Below, piece by piece: positions 42,084-50,326 of a stretch of 64,000 nt of DNA. The translations under genes and the position numbers were made by a program. This DNA is from Acidaminobacterium chupaoyuni (GTDB taxonomy: Bacteria > Bacillota > Clostridia > Oscillospirales > Butyricicoccaceae). The notes below the pieces were generated by a model. That model worked only from the letters and a program-made list of their open reading frames with translations, was not told where the DNA came from and did no database searches. Position 1 is the stretch's first letter. Each line of letters starts with the position of its first letter. Location: assembly GCA_047936785.1 (NCBI GenBank), contig CP176394.1, one strand, 5' to 3'.

Positions 42084-42281
42084 ATGAAAATCTTTGATAA
42101 GATTGCCTTGATTCTTACCATCATCGGCGCAATCAACTGGGGAAGCATCGGCATTTTCGGTTTTGATCTGGTCGCGTTTCTCTTCGGCAGCGGCAGCATA
42201 TTGAGCCGAATCGTTTTCACACTGGTGGGGCTGGCGGGGCTGTGGTGCATTTCCCTGCTTTTCCGCGACGATCCCGTTTAA
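42084..42281 (+). CDS. DUF378 small membrane protein
   Basis: 65 residues with two hydrophobic helices. KIALILTIIGAINWGSIGIFGFDLVAFLFG and the LWCI segment are the DUF378 pattern. Function is unknown. AGGAGGA precedes the ATG by 6 nt. It stands alone, divergent from the PHP gene and convergent with ackA. Confidence 0.9.
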   Translation: MKIFDKIALILTIIGAINWGSIGIFGFDLVAFLFGSGSILSRIVFTLVGLAGLWCISLLFRDDPV

Positions 42282-42415
42282 AAAGCTTTGCCGCCCGTTT
42301 GCTTCCTTTGAGATCTCTTTGTTTTCGATCGAAGCAGCTTGCGCAGATTCCAGAGAAAATCGCGGTTTTCCCCGATTTCAAGCCCAATGCGGCCCCGCCG
42401 CTCTTTTCTCTATCC

Positions 42416-42448
42416 AAAAAATGCCGCCTTTTTAAGGCGGCATTTTTT
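42416..42448. terminator. Bidirectional terminator between DUF378 gene and ackA
   Basis: AAAAAATGCCGCC pairs with GGCGGCATTTTTT around a T-rich loop, giving T runs on both strands. It lies 12 nt past the ackA stop. Confidence 0.9.
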
Positions 42449-42459
42449 ATCTTGAATTC

Positions 42460-43659
42460 TTAGTTCTTGCCGGTCAGTTCCACGGTATCTCTTGCGATCA
42501 TCAGCTCTTCGTTGGTGGGCAGCACCCATGCTTCCACCTTGGAATCAGCCGCCTGGAAATGAGCTTCTTTTCTGGAAGCGTTTGCGCAGGCTTCTGCATC
42601 GATCTTCAGGCCCAGATATTCCATATCAGAGCAGATCTTTGCGCGCATCTCGGCATCGTTTTCACCGATGCCGCCGGTGAAGATCACCGCATCAACGCCG
42701 CCCATGGCCGCCGCATAGCCGCCGATGAACTTTTTGATCTGATAAACGAACATATCCAGCGCCAGCTGAGCGCGCTTGTTGCCCTGTTCGGCAGCTGCGT
42801 TCAAATCGCGGCAGTCACTGGAAACACCGGAAATGCCCAGGAAGCCGGATTTTTTGTTCATCATGTCGCTCATCTGATCGGGGGTCATGTTTTCTTTCTT
42901 CGCGATGAAAGTTACAACAGAAGGATCGATGCCGCCGCAGCGTGTGCCCATGATGAAACCATCCAGAGGCGTGAAGCCCATGGAGGTATCCAGCACTTTG
43001 CCGTCTTGGATAGCAGCCAGAGAGCTGCCGTTGCCCAGATGGCAGTTGATGATCTTTTTACCTTCCAGGCTGCCCTTCATTTCGCCATAACGGTGAGCGA
43101 TATAGCGGTGGCTGGTGCCGTGGAAGCCATAACGGCGGATGGAATATTTTTCATAATATTCATAAGGAACACCAAACATATAGGCCTTTGCAGGCATTGT
43201 CTGATGGAAAGAAGTATCAAACACAGCAACCATGGGGGTATCTTTGCCAAACACTTCCTGGCAAGCCTTCATAGCGATGGCCTGAGGGGGGTTGTGGAGG
43301 GGGCCCAGATCGCGGAAAGACATGATATCATCGATGACTTTATCTGTTACCACGGTGGAAACTTTATAAACTTCGCTGCCGTGGAGCACGCGATGGCCGA
43401 TGGCGGCAATTTCGCTCATGCTGTTGATGACTTTGCCTTCGCCTTCGCTCATAACTTTGACCAGTTCCATAAAGGCTTCTTTATGGGTGGGGAAAGAAAC
43501 ATCATATTCGACCTTTACGCCATCAGCTGTTTTGTGGCTGATTCTGCCGTCTACGCCGATTCTTTCGCACAGGCCCTTTGCCAATACATGTTCGTTGGAC
43601 ATATCCATCAGCTGATATTTCAGCGAGGAGCTGCCCGCATTGATAACCAATACTTTCAT
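42460..43659 (-). CDS. ackA: Acetate kinase
   Basis: 399 residues. AckA makes ATP and acetate from acetyl phosphate and ADP. VLVINAGSSSLKYQLMD, FDTSFHQTMP, RYGFHGTSHRYIAHR, HLGNGSSLAAI and FTGGIGENDAEMRA are all in place. AAGGAG lies 8 nt before the ATG. No pta gene is adjacent. Its promoter region is shared with the divergent tmcAL. Confidence 0.98.
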   Translation of the reverse strand: MKVLVINAGSSSLKYQLMDMSNEHVLAKGLCERIGVDGRISHKTADGVKVEYDVSFPTHKEAFMELVKVMSEGEGKVINSMSEIAAIGHRVLHGSEVYKVSTVVTDKVIDDIMSFRDLGPLHNPPQAIAMKACQEVFGKDTPMVAVFDTSFHQTMPAKAYMFGVPYEYYEKYSIRRYGFHGTSHRYIAHRYGEMKGSLEGKKIINCHLGNGSSLAAIQDGKVLDTSMGFTPLDGFIMGTRCGGIDPSVVTFIAKKENMTPDQMSDMMNKKSGFLGISGVSSDCRDLNAAAEQGNKRAQLALDMFVYQIKKFIGGYAAAMGGVDAVIFTGGIGENDAEMRAKICSDMEYLGLKIDAEACANASRKEAHFQAADSKVEAWVLPTNEELMIARDTVELTGKN

Positions 43660-43724
43660 TTTCCTAACTCCTTATGATTGTAAAAAATTGAATTTCATAG
43701 TAAAATGAATTGAATAACATTAAT

Positions 43725-43753
43725 ATTCTACACTATTTTCTATGAAAGTACAA
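43725..43753 (-). promoter_or_regulatory. Sigma-A promoter for ackA
   Basis: On the minus strand TTGTAC and TAGAAT are separated by 17 nt, about 66 nt upstream of the ackA ATG. Confidence 0.65.
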
Positions 43754-43774
43754 CCTTAAAAACGGAGATTTACT

Positions 43775-44986
43775 ATGAGAGTTTGCGGCATTGTGGCGGA
43801 ATATAACCCTTTTCATAACGGCCATGCCTGGCAGATCGCGGAAATCCGCCGCCGTATGGGCGAAGATTGCCCCATTGTCTGCTGCATGTCGGGGAATTTC
43901 GTGCAGCGTGGGGAAGCCGCCATAATCGACAAATTTTCAAGGGCGGAAATGGCCGTTCGCGGCGGAGCTGATCTGGTGATCGAGCTTCCTTCCCCCTATT
44001 CCCTTTCTTCAGCCGAAGCGTTTGCCGAAAACGCGGTGATGCTTTTGGAAAACGCGGGCTGCACCGATCTTTTTTTCGGTAGTGAATGCGGCGATACCGC
44101 CGCGCTGGAAGAGATCGCCGCCGTTTTGCTGGAACATGAAACCGTGGCCGCTACCCTGGCCCATCTTGAAAGCGGCATTTCTTATGCCGCCGCCAGAGAA
44201 CGGGCGCTTTATGCGCGCATCCGCGAAAAAGCAGCTTTGATCCAAAGCCCCAACAACATTTTGGGCGTGGAATATTGCAAAGCGCTTCTCAAACGAAAAA
44301 GCGCCATGCGCCCCCACGCGCTGCCCCGCCGCGGCCCCGAGCATGATGCGGCTCTGCCTGATGATTCCTTTTGTTCGGCTTCTGCCCTGCGCGCTCTGTT
44401 CCTAAAAGAAGGCTGCGGTGATGCGCTTGGCGCATATCTGCCCCAGAGTTCTCTTGATATTCTGCGCAGAGAGCATTCTAACGGGCGCGCGCCCGTTTCT
44501 CTGGATGCCCACCCGCGCATGGTGCTTTCTGCTTTGCGCCGGTTATCACGCGAAGAACTGGGCCTGCTTCCCGGCGCTTCAGAAGGGCTGGAACACCGGC
44601 TTTATCAGGCGCTGCGCGAAAACAACCGCCTTTCCGATGCGGCGGCCGCCGCGAAAACAAAGCGCTATGCTTATTCCCGCATACGCCGCATGATGGTCTG
44701 CGCTTTTCTGGGCATCACCGCCGAAGAAGTCTGCCGGGCGCCCGTCTATCTGCGCGTTTTGGCCTTCGGCCATCGCGGCCGCCCTCTTTTGAAAGCGATC
44801 TCAACAAACGAGCACGCCTTGCCCCTTTTGGTGAAACCCGCCCATTGCCGTCTGCTTTCGCCCAATGCCGAAGATGCTTTTCGGCGGGAATCCGAGCGCA
44901 CCGATCTTTATCAGATGCTGATCCCCGCCTATGAAACCGTTTTTCCCGGCTCAGAATACCGTCAAACGCCTTTTTATTTGAAATAA
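43775..44986 (+). CDS. tmcAL: tRNA(Met) cytidine acetate ligase (YlbM family)
   Basis: 403 residues. VCGIVAEYNPFHNGHAWQI is the nucleotidyltransferase start with the HNGH (HXGH) motif; MSGNFVQRGEAAIIDKF, FGSECGD and QSPNNILGVEYC follow. TmcAL activates acetate with ATP and acetylates C34 of elongator tRNA-Met. It is divergent from ackA, a gene for acetate turnover, which makes biochemical sense. GGAG lies 7 nt before the ATG. Confidence 0.93.
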   Translation: MRVCGIVAEYNPFHNGHAWQIAEIRRRMGEDCPIVCCMSGNFVQRGEAAIIDKFSRAEMAVRGGADLVIELPSPYSLSSAEAFAENAVMLLENAGCTDLFFGSECGDTAALEEIAAVLLEHETVAATLAHLESGISYAAARERALYARIREKAALIQSPNNILGVEYCKALLKRKSAMRPHALPRRGPEHDAALPDDSFCSASALRALFLKEGCGDALGAYLPQSSLDILRREHSNGRAPVSLDAHPRMVLSALRRLSREELGLLPGASEGLEHRLYQALRENNRLSDAAAAAKTKRYAYSRIRRMMVCAFLGITAEEVCRAPVYLRVLAFGHRGRPLLKAISTNEHALPLLVKPAHCRLLSPNAEDAFRRESERTDLYQMLIPAYETVFPGSEYRQTPFYLK

Positions 44987-45018
44987 GGGTTTTTATTTGT
45001 TATTTTCATGCAATTTTA

Positions 45019-45047
45019 TTGACAAGCATGTTCTTGAATGATATAAT
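45019..45047 (+). promoter_or_regulatory. Sigma-A promoter for rplU-rpmA
   Basis: TTGACA and TATAAT, both consensus, with a 17-nt spacer. Confidence 0.9.
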
Positions 45048-45053
45048 AGCGAA

Positions 45054-45132
45054 GCCGCATTGAATGGGCTTTCAAGTGAGCAGATCTCCGCCCACGAGAG
45101 CGAGACTCTAAAAAGAAGAGAGGTGCAACCGC
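45054..45132 (+). promoter_or_regulatory. Structured leader of rplU, probable L21 ribosomal leader
   Basis: The 79 nt between the predicted transcription start and rplU contain GGGC (45065) facing GCCC (45091) and further short stems before the AGAGAGGTG ribosome site. Firmicutes rplU operons carry an L21 leader thought to mediate autoregulation; position fits, but I cannot confirm the consensus base by base. Confidence 0.5.
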
Positions 45133-45444
45133 ATGTACGCTATTATCGTAGCCGGCGGGAAACAGTACAAGGTCGCAGAAGGCGACACCATTTATGTAGA
45201 AAAGATGGATATCGCCGATGGTGAATCCGTGAAATTCGACAATGTTCTCGTTGTTGAAAAAGACGGAAATGTCACAGTTGGCGCTCCCACCGTTGAAGGT
45301 GCCAGTGTTTCCGGCAAGGTCGTCAAAACTGGTAAGGCAAAGAAAATCATGGTCTTCAAGTATAAATCCAAGAAGAACTACAGACGCCGCCAGGGTCACA
45401 GACAACCCTTTACAAAAGTTACCATCGAAAAAATCGAAGCGTAA
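45133..45444 (+). CDS. rplU: 50S ribosomal protein L21
   Basis: 103 residues, MYAIIVAGGKQYKVAEGD at the start and KYKSKKNYRRRQGHRQPFTKVTIEKI at the end, the standard L21 pattern. It binds 23S rRNA. The next gene is rpmA after 41 nt; the ysxB/prp protease gene that normally separates the two in Firmicutes is missing. Confidence 0.98.
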   Translation: MYAIIVAGGKQYKVAEGDTIYVEKMDIADGESVKFDNVLVVEKDGNVTVGAPTVEGASVSGKVVKTGKAKKIMVFKYKSKKNYRRRQGHRQPFTKVTIEKIEA

Positions 45445-45485
45445 CACAATCTTCACTGTTATTTGAAATCGGAGGTGTAAACACA

Positions 45486-45746
45486 ATGGCACATAAAAAA
45501 GGTGTTGGCTCTACAAAAAACGGCCGCGATTCCGAGTCTAAGCGTCTCGGCGTGAAGCGTGGTGACGGGCAGTTCGTTCTGGCCGGCAACATTCTTGTCA
45601 GACAGCGCGGCACAAAGATCCATCCGGGCCTGAATGTTGGCATCGGCAGCGACGATACATTGTTCGCTTTGGCTGATGGCAAAGTCAAGTTTGAAAGACT
45701 GGGCCGTGATCGCAAGAAGGTTTCGATCGTCGAAATCGCTCAGTAA
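45486..45746 (+). CDS. rpmA: 50S ribosomal protein L27, without N-terminal extension
   Basis: 86 residues beginning directly with MAHKKGVGSTKNGRDSESKR, then QFVLAGNILVRQRGTKIHPG and FERLGRDRKKVS. L27 reaches the peptidyl transferase centre with its N-terminus. Many Firmicutes make L27 with an N-terminal extension (ending LQFFA-type) that the Prp protease removes; both are absent here. GGAGG precedes the ATG. Confidence 0.98.
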   Translation: MAHKKGVGSTKNGRDSESKRLGVKRGDGQFVLAGNILVRQRGTKIHPGLNVGIGSDDTLFALADGKVKFERLGRDRKKVSIVEIAQ

Positions 45747-45759
45747 TCACAGAAAAGGT

Positions 45760-45795
45760 GCATCCCGGGCAGCTCTCTGCTCGGGATGCTTTTTC
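45760..45795 (+). terminator. Terminator of rplU-rpmA
   Basis: GCATCCCGGGCAG pairs with CTGCTCGGGATGC (one G-U pair) around CTCT, followed by TTTTT. Confidence 0.9.
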
Positions 45796-45969
45796 ATTTG
45801 AAGCCATGTATTTGCCGTGTTTGGCGGCAGATACTGTCATAGAAACTTCGCGGCGCAGATTTTTGCGCCGGATAAAAAGCGGCGGGTTTCCCCCGCCCAT
45901 CATTCCTCGATTGTACGCATCCGCTATGGAAGAGTCCCGCCGTGAAAAGCGGGCAGAATGTGTGAAAAA

Positions 45970-47241
45970 ATGTTTGTAGATATTGCAAAAATTACGATTC
46001 ACGCCGGCAAAGGCGGGGATGGCGCAGTTGCCTTCCACCGCGAAAAATATGTCGCCGCAGGCGGCCCCGACGGCGGCGATGGCGGCAAGGGCGGCAACAT
46101 TGTGTTTGTTCCCGATGACAACATGGCCACCCTGCTGGATTTTCGCATGAAGCGAAAATATATCGCCCAACATGGCGAACCCGGCGGCACAAAGCGCTGC
46201 AGCGGCAAAGATGCCCCCGATATCGTCATCAAAGTTCCCCGCGGCACTTTGATCCGCGATGCGGAAAGCGGCGCGCTGCTGCACGATATGTCGGAAGACG
46301 AGCCTTTTATCGCCGCGCAGGGCGGCAAAGGCGGCTGGGGCAATTCTCATTTTGCCACCCCCACCCGCCAGGCGCCCCGTTTTGCCAAACCCGGGTTTCC
46401 CGGCGAAGAACGCACGGTGATTTTGGAATTGAAGCTCATCGCCGATGTGGGTCTGATCGGCTTCCCCAATGTGGGCAAATCCACCCTTCTTTCGGTGGTT
46501 TCAAAAGCCCGCCCAAAAATCGCCAATTACCATTTCACCACCCTTGTTCCCAATTTGGGCGTCGTTTATATCGGCGAGGGTGAAAGCTTTGTGGCCGCCG
46601 ATATCCCCGGCATTATTGAAGGCGCTGCCGAAGGCGCGGGGCTGGGCCACGCGTTCCTCCGCCATATCGAGCGGTGCCGCCTGCTGATGCATCTGGTGGA
46701 TGTTTCCGGTTCGGAAGGCCGCGACCCTGTGGCCGATTTAGAAGCGATCAACAGTGAACTTCAAAATTACAGCGCGGAATTATCTAAACGCCCGCAAATC
46801 ATTGTGGCTAACAAAATCGATATTCTTCCCGAAGGCAGCGATAACGCGCAGCGCTTGCGCGCCCGCGCCGAAGAACTTGGCCTTCGCTATTTTGAAATTT
46901 CTGCCGCTGCCCAGCTGGGCGTTCGCGAGCTGATGTTCGCTGTTTGGGAAGAGCTGAAAAAACTGCCCCCTGTGGCGATTTATGAACCCGATATCATCGA
47001 ACCCGCCGCCGATGAAGAAGCTGCCGCGTTTGATATCACGGTGGAAGACGGCGTTTATTTCGTGACCGGCCCGCAAATCGAGCGCATTTTCAATTCTGTT
47101 AACTTCGGTGACTATGAATCAAGAATGTATTTCGAGCGCGCTTTGCGCAAATCGGGCGTTTTCGATCAGCTGGAAGCCCTTGGCATTCAAGAAGGCGATA
47201 CTGTTGATGTCTGCGGTTATGAATTTGAATATGTTTATTAA
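45970..47241 (+). CDS. obg: Obg family GTPase
   Basis: 423 residues. The glycine-rich N-terminal Obg fold (KITIHAGKGGDGAVAFHREK, GGPDGGDGGKGGNI), the G domain (GFPNVGKSTLLSVVS, FTTLVPNLGVV, DIPGIIEGA, NKID) and the C-terminal OCT domain are present. Obg acts in ribosome assembly and, in Bacillus, in stress and sporulation control. The start at MFVDIAKI matches the family; an ATG 12 nt upstream is possible, and neither has a strong ribosome site. The terminator after rpmA separates it from rplU-rpmA. Confidence 0.95.
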   Translation: MFVDIAKITIHAGKGGDGAVAFHREKYVAAGGPDGGDGGKGGNIVFVPDDNMATLLDFRMKRKYIAQHGEPGGTKRCSGKDAPDIVIKVPRGTLIRDAESGALLHDMSEDEPFIAAQGGKGGWGNSHFATPTRQAPRFAKPGFPGEERTVILELKLIADVGLIGFPNVGKSTLLSVVSKARPKIANYHFTTLVPNLGVVYIGEGESFVAADIPGIIEGAAEGAGLGHAFLRHIERCRLLMHLVDVSGSEGRDPVADLEAINSELQNYSAELSKRPQIIVANKIDILPEGSDNAQRLRARAEELGLRYFEISAAAQLGVRELMFAVWEELKKLPPVAIYEPDIIEPAADEEAAAFDITVEDGVYFVTGPQIERIFNSVNFGDYESRMYFERALRKSGVFDQLEALGIQEGDTVDVCGYEFEYVY

Positions 47242-47263
47242 TATTGGATAGCGAGGGTGCTTT

Positions 47264-47743
47264 ATGGATGGGATTCGCGCCGCCATTTTGCAGGATCATC
47301 AAGCGATCCACGAGATTTTTTGCCAGATCCATGCGCTTCACGCGCAGGCCCGCCCCGATATTTATCGGGCATCAGCCGATCCGCTCCCCTTTTCTCAATG
47401 GCAGGAGATGCTTTCTTCCGCAGATGATTTTCTCTGGGTTTTTGAAAAAAATCAAGAAATCGCGGGGGTTTGCTGGGCACAGCTGCGGGATATCCCCGCC
47501 GCCCCCCTCACCTGCGCGCGGCGGCTTCTCAGAATAGAGGCTTTGGGCGTTGGCGAACCATACCGCCACCAAAAAATCGCCACACAGCTTTGGCAGGCTG
47601 CTTTAGAACAAGCCCGCCTGCTTCAGGTGCAAAGCGTAGAACTTCAGGTTTGGAACTTCAACAGACCCGCCATGGAATTTTATCAGCGGCTGGGAATGGT
47701 TCCGCGCGCTGAGCTGATGGAATTTCCCCTCTCCCTTCAATAG
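47264..47743 (+). CDS. GNAT family N-acetyltransferase
   Basis: 159 residues. The acetyl-CoA loop is visible as LGVGEPYRHQKIATQLW, followed by VQSVELQVWNFNRPAMEFYQRLGM, the C-terminal GNAT pattern. The substrate is unknown. It begins 22 nt after obg with GAGGGTG upstream, so the two are probably cotranscribed. A structured terminator follows directly. Confidence 0.9.
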   Translation: MDGIRAAILQDHQAIHEIFCQIHALHAQARPDIYRASADPLPFSQWQEMLSSADDFLWVFEKNQEIAGVCWAQLRDIPAAPLTCARRLLRIEALGVGEPYRHQKIATQLWQAALEQARLLQVQSVELQVWNFNRPAMEFYQRLGMVPRAELMEFPLSLQ

Positions 47744-47757
47744 AATGAACGATGATC

Positions 47758-47856
47758 AAAGCGGCCATCCCAAAGGAACGATGCTCCGCGAGAACGATCT
47801 GTATGAAACAACAGATCGTTCTTGCAGACGCAGTTTCGGCAGATGGCCGCTTTTTT
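47758..47856 (+). other. Large two-tier stem structure ending in a T run
   Basis: Outer arms AAAGCGGCCATC (47758-47769) and GATGGCCGCTTT (47842-47853) pair perfectly; inside lies a second perfect 12-bp stem AGAACGATCTGT/ACAGATCGTTCT (47791-47802, 47811-47822). Between them are about 20 unpaired bases on each side. TTTTTT closes the structure. It acts at least as the terminator for the obg-GNAT transcript; its size suggests a riboregulator or small RNA. Confidence 0.55.
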
Positions 47857-48012
47857 ATTTGCTTTTTCCTATGATGCAGCAAGCCTGATATGCCGCGCAG
47901 TTTTCGATTTTATTGGGCAGCTTCATCATCTGCCAAGCCTCAAATGGCAGATTTATCTTTAAGAGTTTTGCCTTGGCGGCAAACAAAAGCCCAATCGAAA
48001 GCCATCTGGGCG
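47857..48012. other. Intergenic stretch without recognised gene
   Basis: About 155 nt between the plus-strand terminator and the terminator of the minus-strand serine operon. I see no open frame with a ribosome site and no promoter pair. Confidence 0.4.
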
Positions 48013-48050
48013 CAAAAAACGGGCAGCAGCCTGATCGGCCGCTGCCCGTA
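48013..48050 (-). terminator. Terminator of the serC-serA-DUF1015 operon
   Basis: On the minus strand ACGGGCAGC pairs with GCTGCCCGT, extended by GGCCGATC/GATCAGGC-type pairing, followed by six T residues, 15 nt past the DUF1015 stop. Confidence 0.85.
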
Positions 48051-48065
48051 ATGATAAATCGAGGT

Positions 48066-49304
48066 TTAGAGCTGGTGAACGAACAGGCCGCTCAGCAGTT
48101 TGGGTTCAAACCATGTGGATTTCGGGGGCATGATCTTGCCTGCATCCGCAATATCGATCAGATCATCGATAGAAGTCGGGAACATGGCAAATGCCACCTT
48201 CATGCCGTTGTTGACGCGTCTTTCCAGTTCGCCCAAGCCACGGATGCCGCCGATGAAATCGATGCGGTTATCTGTTCTGGGGTCTTTGATGCCCAGCATA
48301 GGATCGAGCACATTCTTTTGCAGAATGGAAACATCCAGGCGGTCAACAGGGTCATTGGCGTCATAAATATCATCATGAGCATCCAGCACATACCATTTTT
48401 TGTTCATATACATGCCATACTGATGCTTCTGAACAGGTCTATACTGGCCTTCGCCGGCATATTCTTTCACTTCAAACATAGTGGCCAGCTTCTTCATGAA
48501 TTCGTCATCGCTCATGCCGTTAAGGTCTTTCACGACGCGGTTATAATCCATGATATACAGCTGATCGTCGGGGAAGAACACGGAAAGGAAGAAGTTGAAT
48601 TCTTCATCACCGGTATAGCCGGGGTTCTGTTCGCGGCGCATTTTGCCAACGCGCACAGCGGAAGCGCTGCGGTGATGGCCGTCGGCGATATACAGATATT
48701 TTGTGGCGGCGAATTCTTCGCTGATGGTCTTGATGCAATCGGGGCAAGTGATGACCCAGACAGTATTCTGAACGCCATCGGCTGTGAAATCATAAACCGG
48801 CGCGCCTTCCATTGTTTTGGCAACAATGTCATTGATGGCGCTGCGGGATTTATAGGTCAGGAAGATGGGGCCTGTGTTGGCATTGCAGAAATCAACATGG
48901 TTGATGCGATCCTGCTCTTTATCGGCTCTGGTCAGCTCATGCTTCTTGATGATATTGTTCATATAATCATCGATGGAAGCGCAGCCGACAATGCCGATCT
49001 GGGCGCGGCCGTTCATCACCTGCTTGTAAACATAGAAGCAGGGCTTTTCATCCTGAATGAAAACGCCGTCTTTGATCATCTGGTTCAGATTATCGCGGGC
49101 TTTTTCATAAACGACTCTGTCATAATGATCGACGGAAGGATCCAGATCGATTTCAGCCTTGTCAACATGCAGGAAGGAATAAGGATTCCCCACCACCATT
49201 TCGCGGGCTTCATCGCTGTTCATAACATCATAGGGCAAAGCGGCAACTTTCGAAGCCAGTTCGCTTGTGGGTCTGATCGCCTTAAAAGGTCTTACAACTG
49301 CCAT
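48066..49304 (-). CDS. DUF1015 family protein in a serine operon
   Basis: 412 residues. The family pattern is complete: VVRPFKAIRPT, VAALPYDVMNSDEAREM, NPYSFLHVDKAE, KHELTRADKEQDRINH and YLYIADGHHRSASAVR. The GHHR element recalls the phosphotransfer loop of ParB/sulfiredoxin-fold enzymes such as the serine kinase SerK; this is my inference. It is the third gene after serC and serA (14 nt after serA). No serB-type phosphatase is encoded in the window, so this protein may supply or bypass the last phosphoserine step. GAGAGGGA precedes the ATG. Confidence 0.9.
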   Translation of the reverse strand: MAVVRPFKAIRPTSELASKVAALPYDVMNSDEAREMVVGNPYSFLHVDKAEIDLDPSVDHYDRVVYEKARDNLNQMIKDGVFIQDEKPCFYVYKQVMNGRAQIGIVGCASIDDYMNNIIKKHELTRADKEQDRINHVDFCNANTGPIFLTYKSRSAINDIVAKTMEGAPVYDFTADGVQNTVWVITCPDCIKTISEEFAATKYLYIADGHHRSASAVRVGKMRREQNPGYTGDEEFNFFLSVFFPDDQLYIMDYNRVVKDLNGMSDDEFMKKLATMFEVKEYAGEGQYRPVQKHQYGMYMNKKWYVLDAHDDIYDANDPVDRLDVSILQKNVLDPMLGIKDPRTDNRIDFIGGIRGLGELERRVNNGMKVAFAMFPTSIDDLIDIADAGKIMPPKSTWFEPKLLSGLFVHQL

Positions 49305-49318
49305 TAGCGTTCCCTCTC

Positions 49319-50233
49319 TTATTTATTGAAGAAGTTTTCGATGATTTCAACGATTTCAGCGCCGATTCTGCCCTGTGCTTCTTTGGTGGAACCGCCGATA
49401 TGCGGTGTCATCGAAATTTTGGGGCAATTCATTACGCGCTGGTTATCCAGAGGTTCTTTCTTGAACACATCCAGAGTTGCGCCGGCCAGCTTGTCGTTTT
49501 CCAGAGCGTCAACCAGAGCGTCTTCATCGATCAGGCCGCCGCGGGCTGTGTTGAGGATATAAGCCGTGGGCTTCATCATGGCCAGATGTTCCGCTGTGAT
49601 CACAGGAGAACCGTCGGGCGATGCAGGGATATGCAGAGAAACAAAATCAGCGTTCTTCAGAACTTCTTCTTTTGTCATGCAGGTATATTCAGCGGGCAGG
49701 CCCTTGATTTCGAAGATATCGGTATAGATGACCTTCATGCCGATCGCCGCTGCGCGTTTTGCCAGAGCCTGCGAAATGCGGCCCATGCCAACCAGACCCA
49801 GGGTCTTGCCGGCCAGTTCAACGCCTTCATACTTTTTCTTTTCCCATTTGCCCTGGCGCATGGTGACATTGGCAATGCTGATATAACGAGCCATTGCGAA
49901 CATATGGCCCAGAGCCAGTTCTGCAACGGAATCGGAGGATGCTTTGGGGGTGTTGGTGACTTTGATGCCTTTGCTTTCGGCATATTTCACATCGATGTTA
50001 TCAACGCCCACGCCGCCGCGGATGACCAGCTTCAATCTGCCGGCCGCAACAGCGGCATCGATGATGGGTTCACGCACTTTTGTTGCAGAGCGAACAACCA
50101 GAACATCATAGTTGGCCAGCTCTTTTTTCAGATCTTCGGGTTCATAGAACTGTTCAACAACTTCATATCCCTTGGCGCGCAGGTCGGCCGCAGCCGCTTT
50201 ATTCATACCGTCAGAAGCAAGTACACGAATCAT
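49319..50233 (-). CDS. serA: D-3-phosphoglycerate dehydrogenase (short type)
   Basis: 304 residues, without the C-terminal ACT/ASB regulatory domains of longer SerA. The NAD-binding domain shows LGLVGMGRISQALAKRA, and the catalytic Arg/Glu/His set is in IRGGVGVDNID, GGLIDEDALV and TPHIGGSTKEAQ. It oxidises 3-phosphoglycerate to 3-phosphohydroxypyruvate; serC transaminates the product. GGGAGA precedes the ATG. A perfect hairpin lies between serC and serA. Confidence 0.93.
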   Translation of the reverse strand: MIRVLASDGMNKAAAADLRAKGYEVVEQFYEPEDLKKELANYDVLVVRSATKVREPIIDAAVAAGRLKLVIRGGVGVDNIDVKYAESKGIKVTNTPKASSDSVAELALGHMFAMARYISIANVTMRQGKWEKKKYEGVELAGKTLGLVGMGRISQALAKRAAAIGMKVIYTDIFEIKGLPAEYTCMTKEEVLKNADFVSLHIPASPDGSPVITAEHLAMMKPTAYILNTARGGLIDEDALVDALENDKLAGATLDVFKKEPLDNQRVMNCPKISMTPHIGGSTKEAQGRIGAEIVEIIENFFNK

Positions 50234-50267
50234 GACTGTAATCTCCCTTAAAAGTTATATTTTATGC

Positions 50268-50304
50268 CACAAGTGGCGAAAAGCCATGCTGTTCGCCACT
50301 TGTG
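50268..50304 (-). repeat. Intercistronic hairpin between serC and serA
   Basis: CACAAGTGGCGAA and TTCGCCACTTGTG form a perfect 13-bp stem with an 11-nt loop. No T run follows, so an mRNA stabiliser, processing site or operator is more likely than a terminator. Confidence 0.6.
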
Positions 50305-50326
50305 TTGCAACAATAAAAATTATGGA

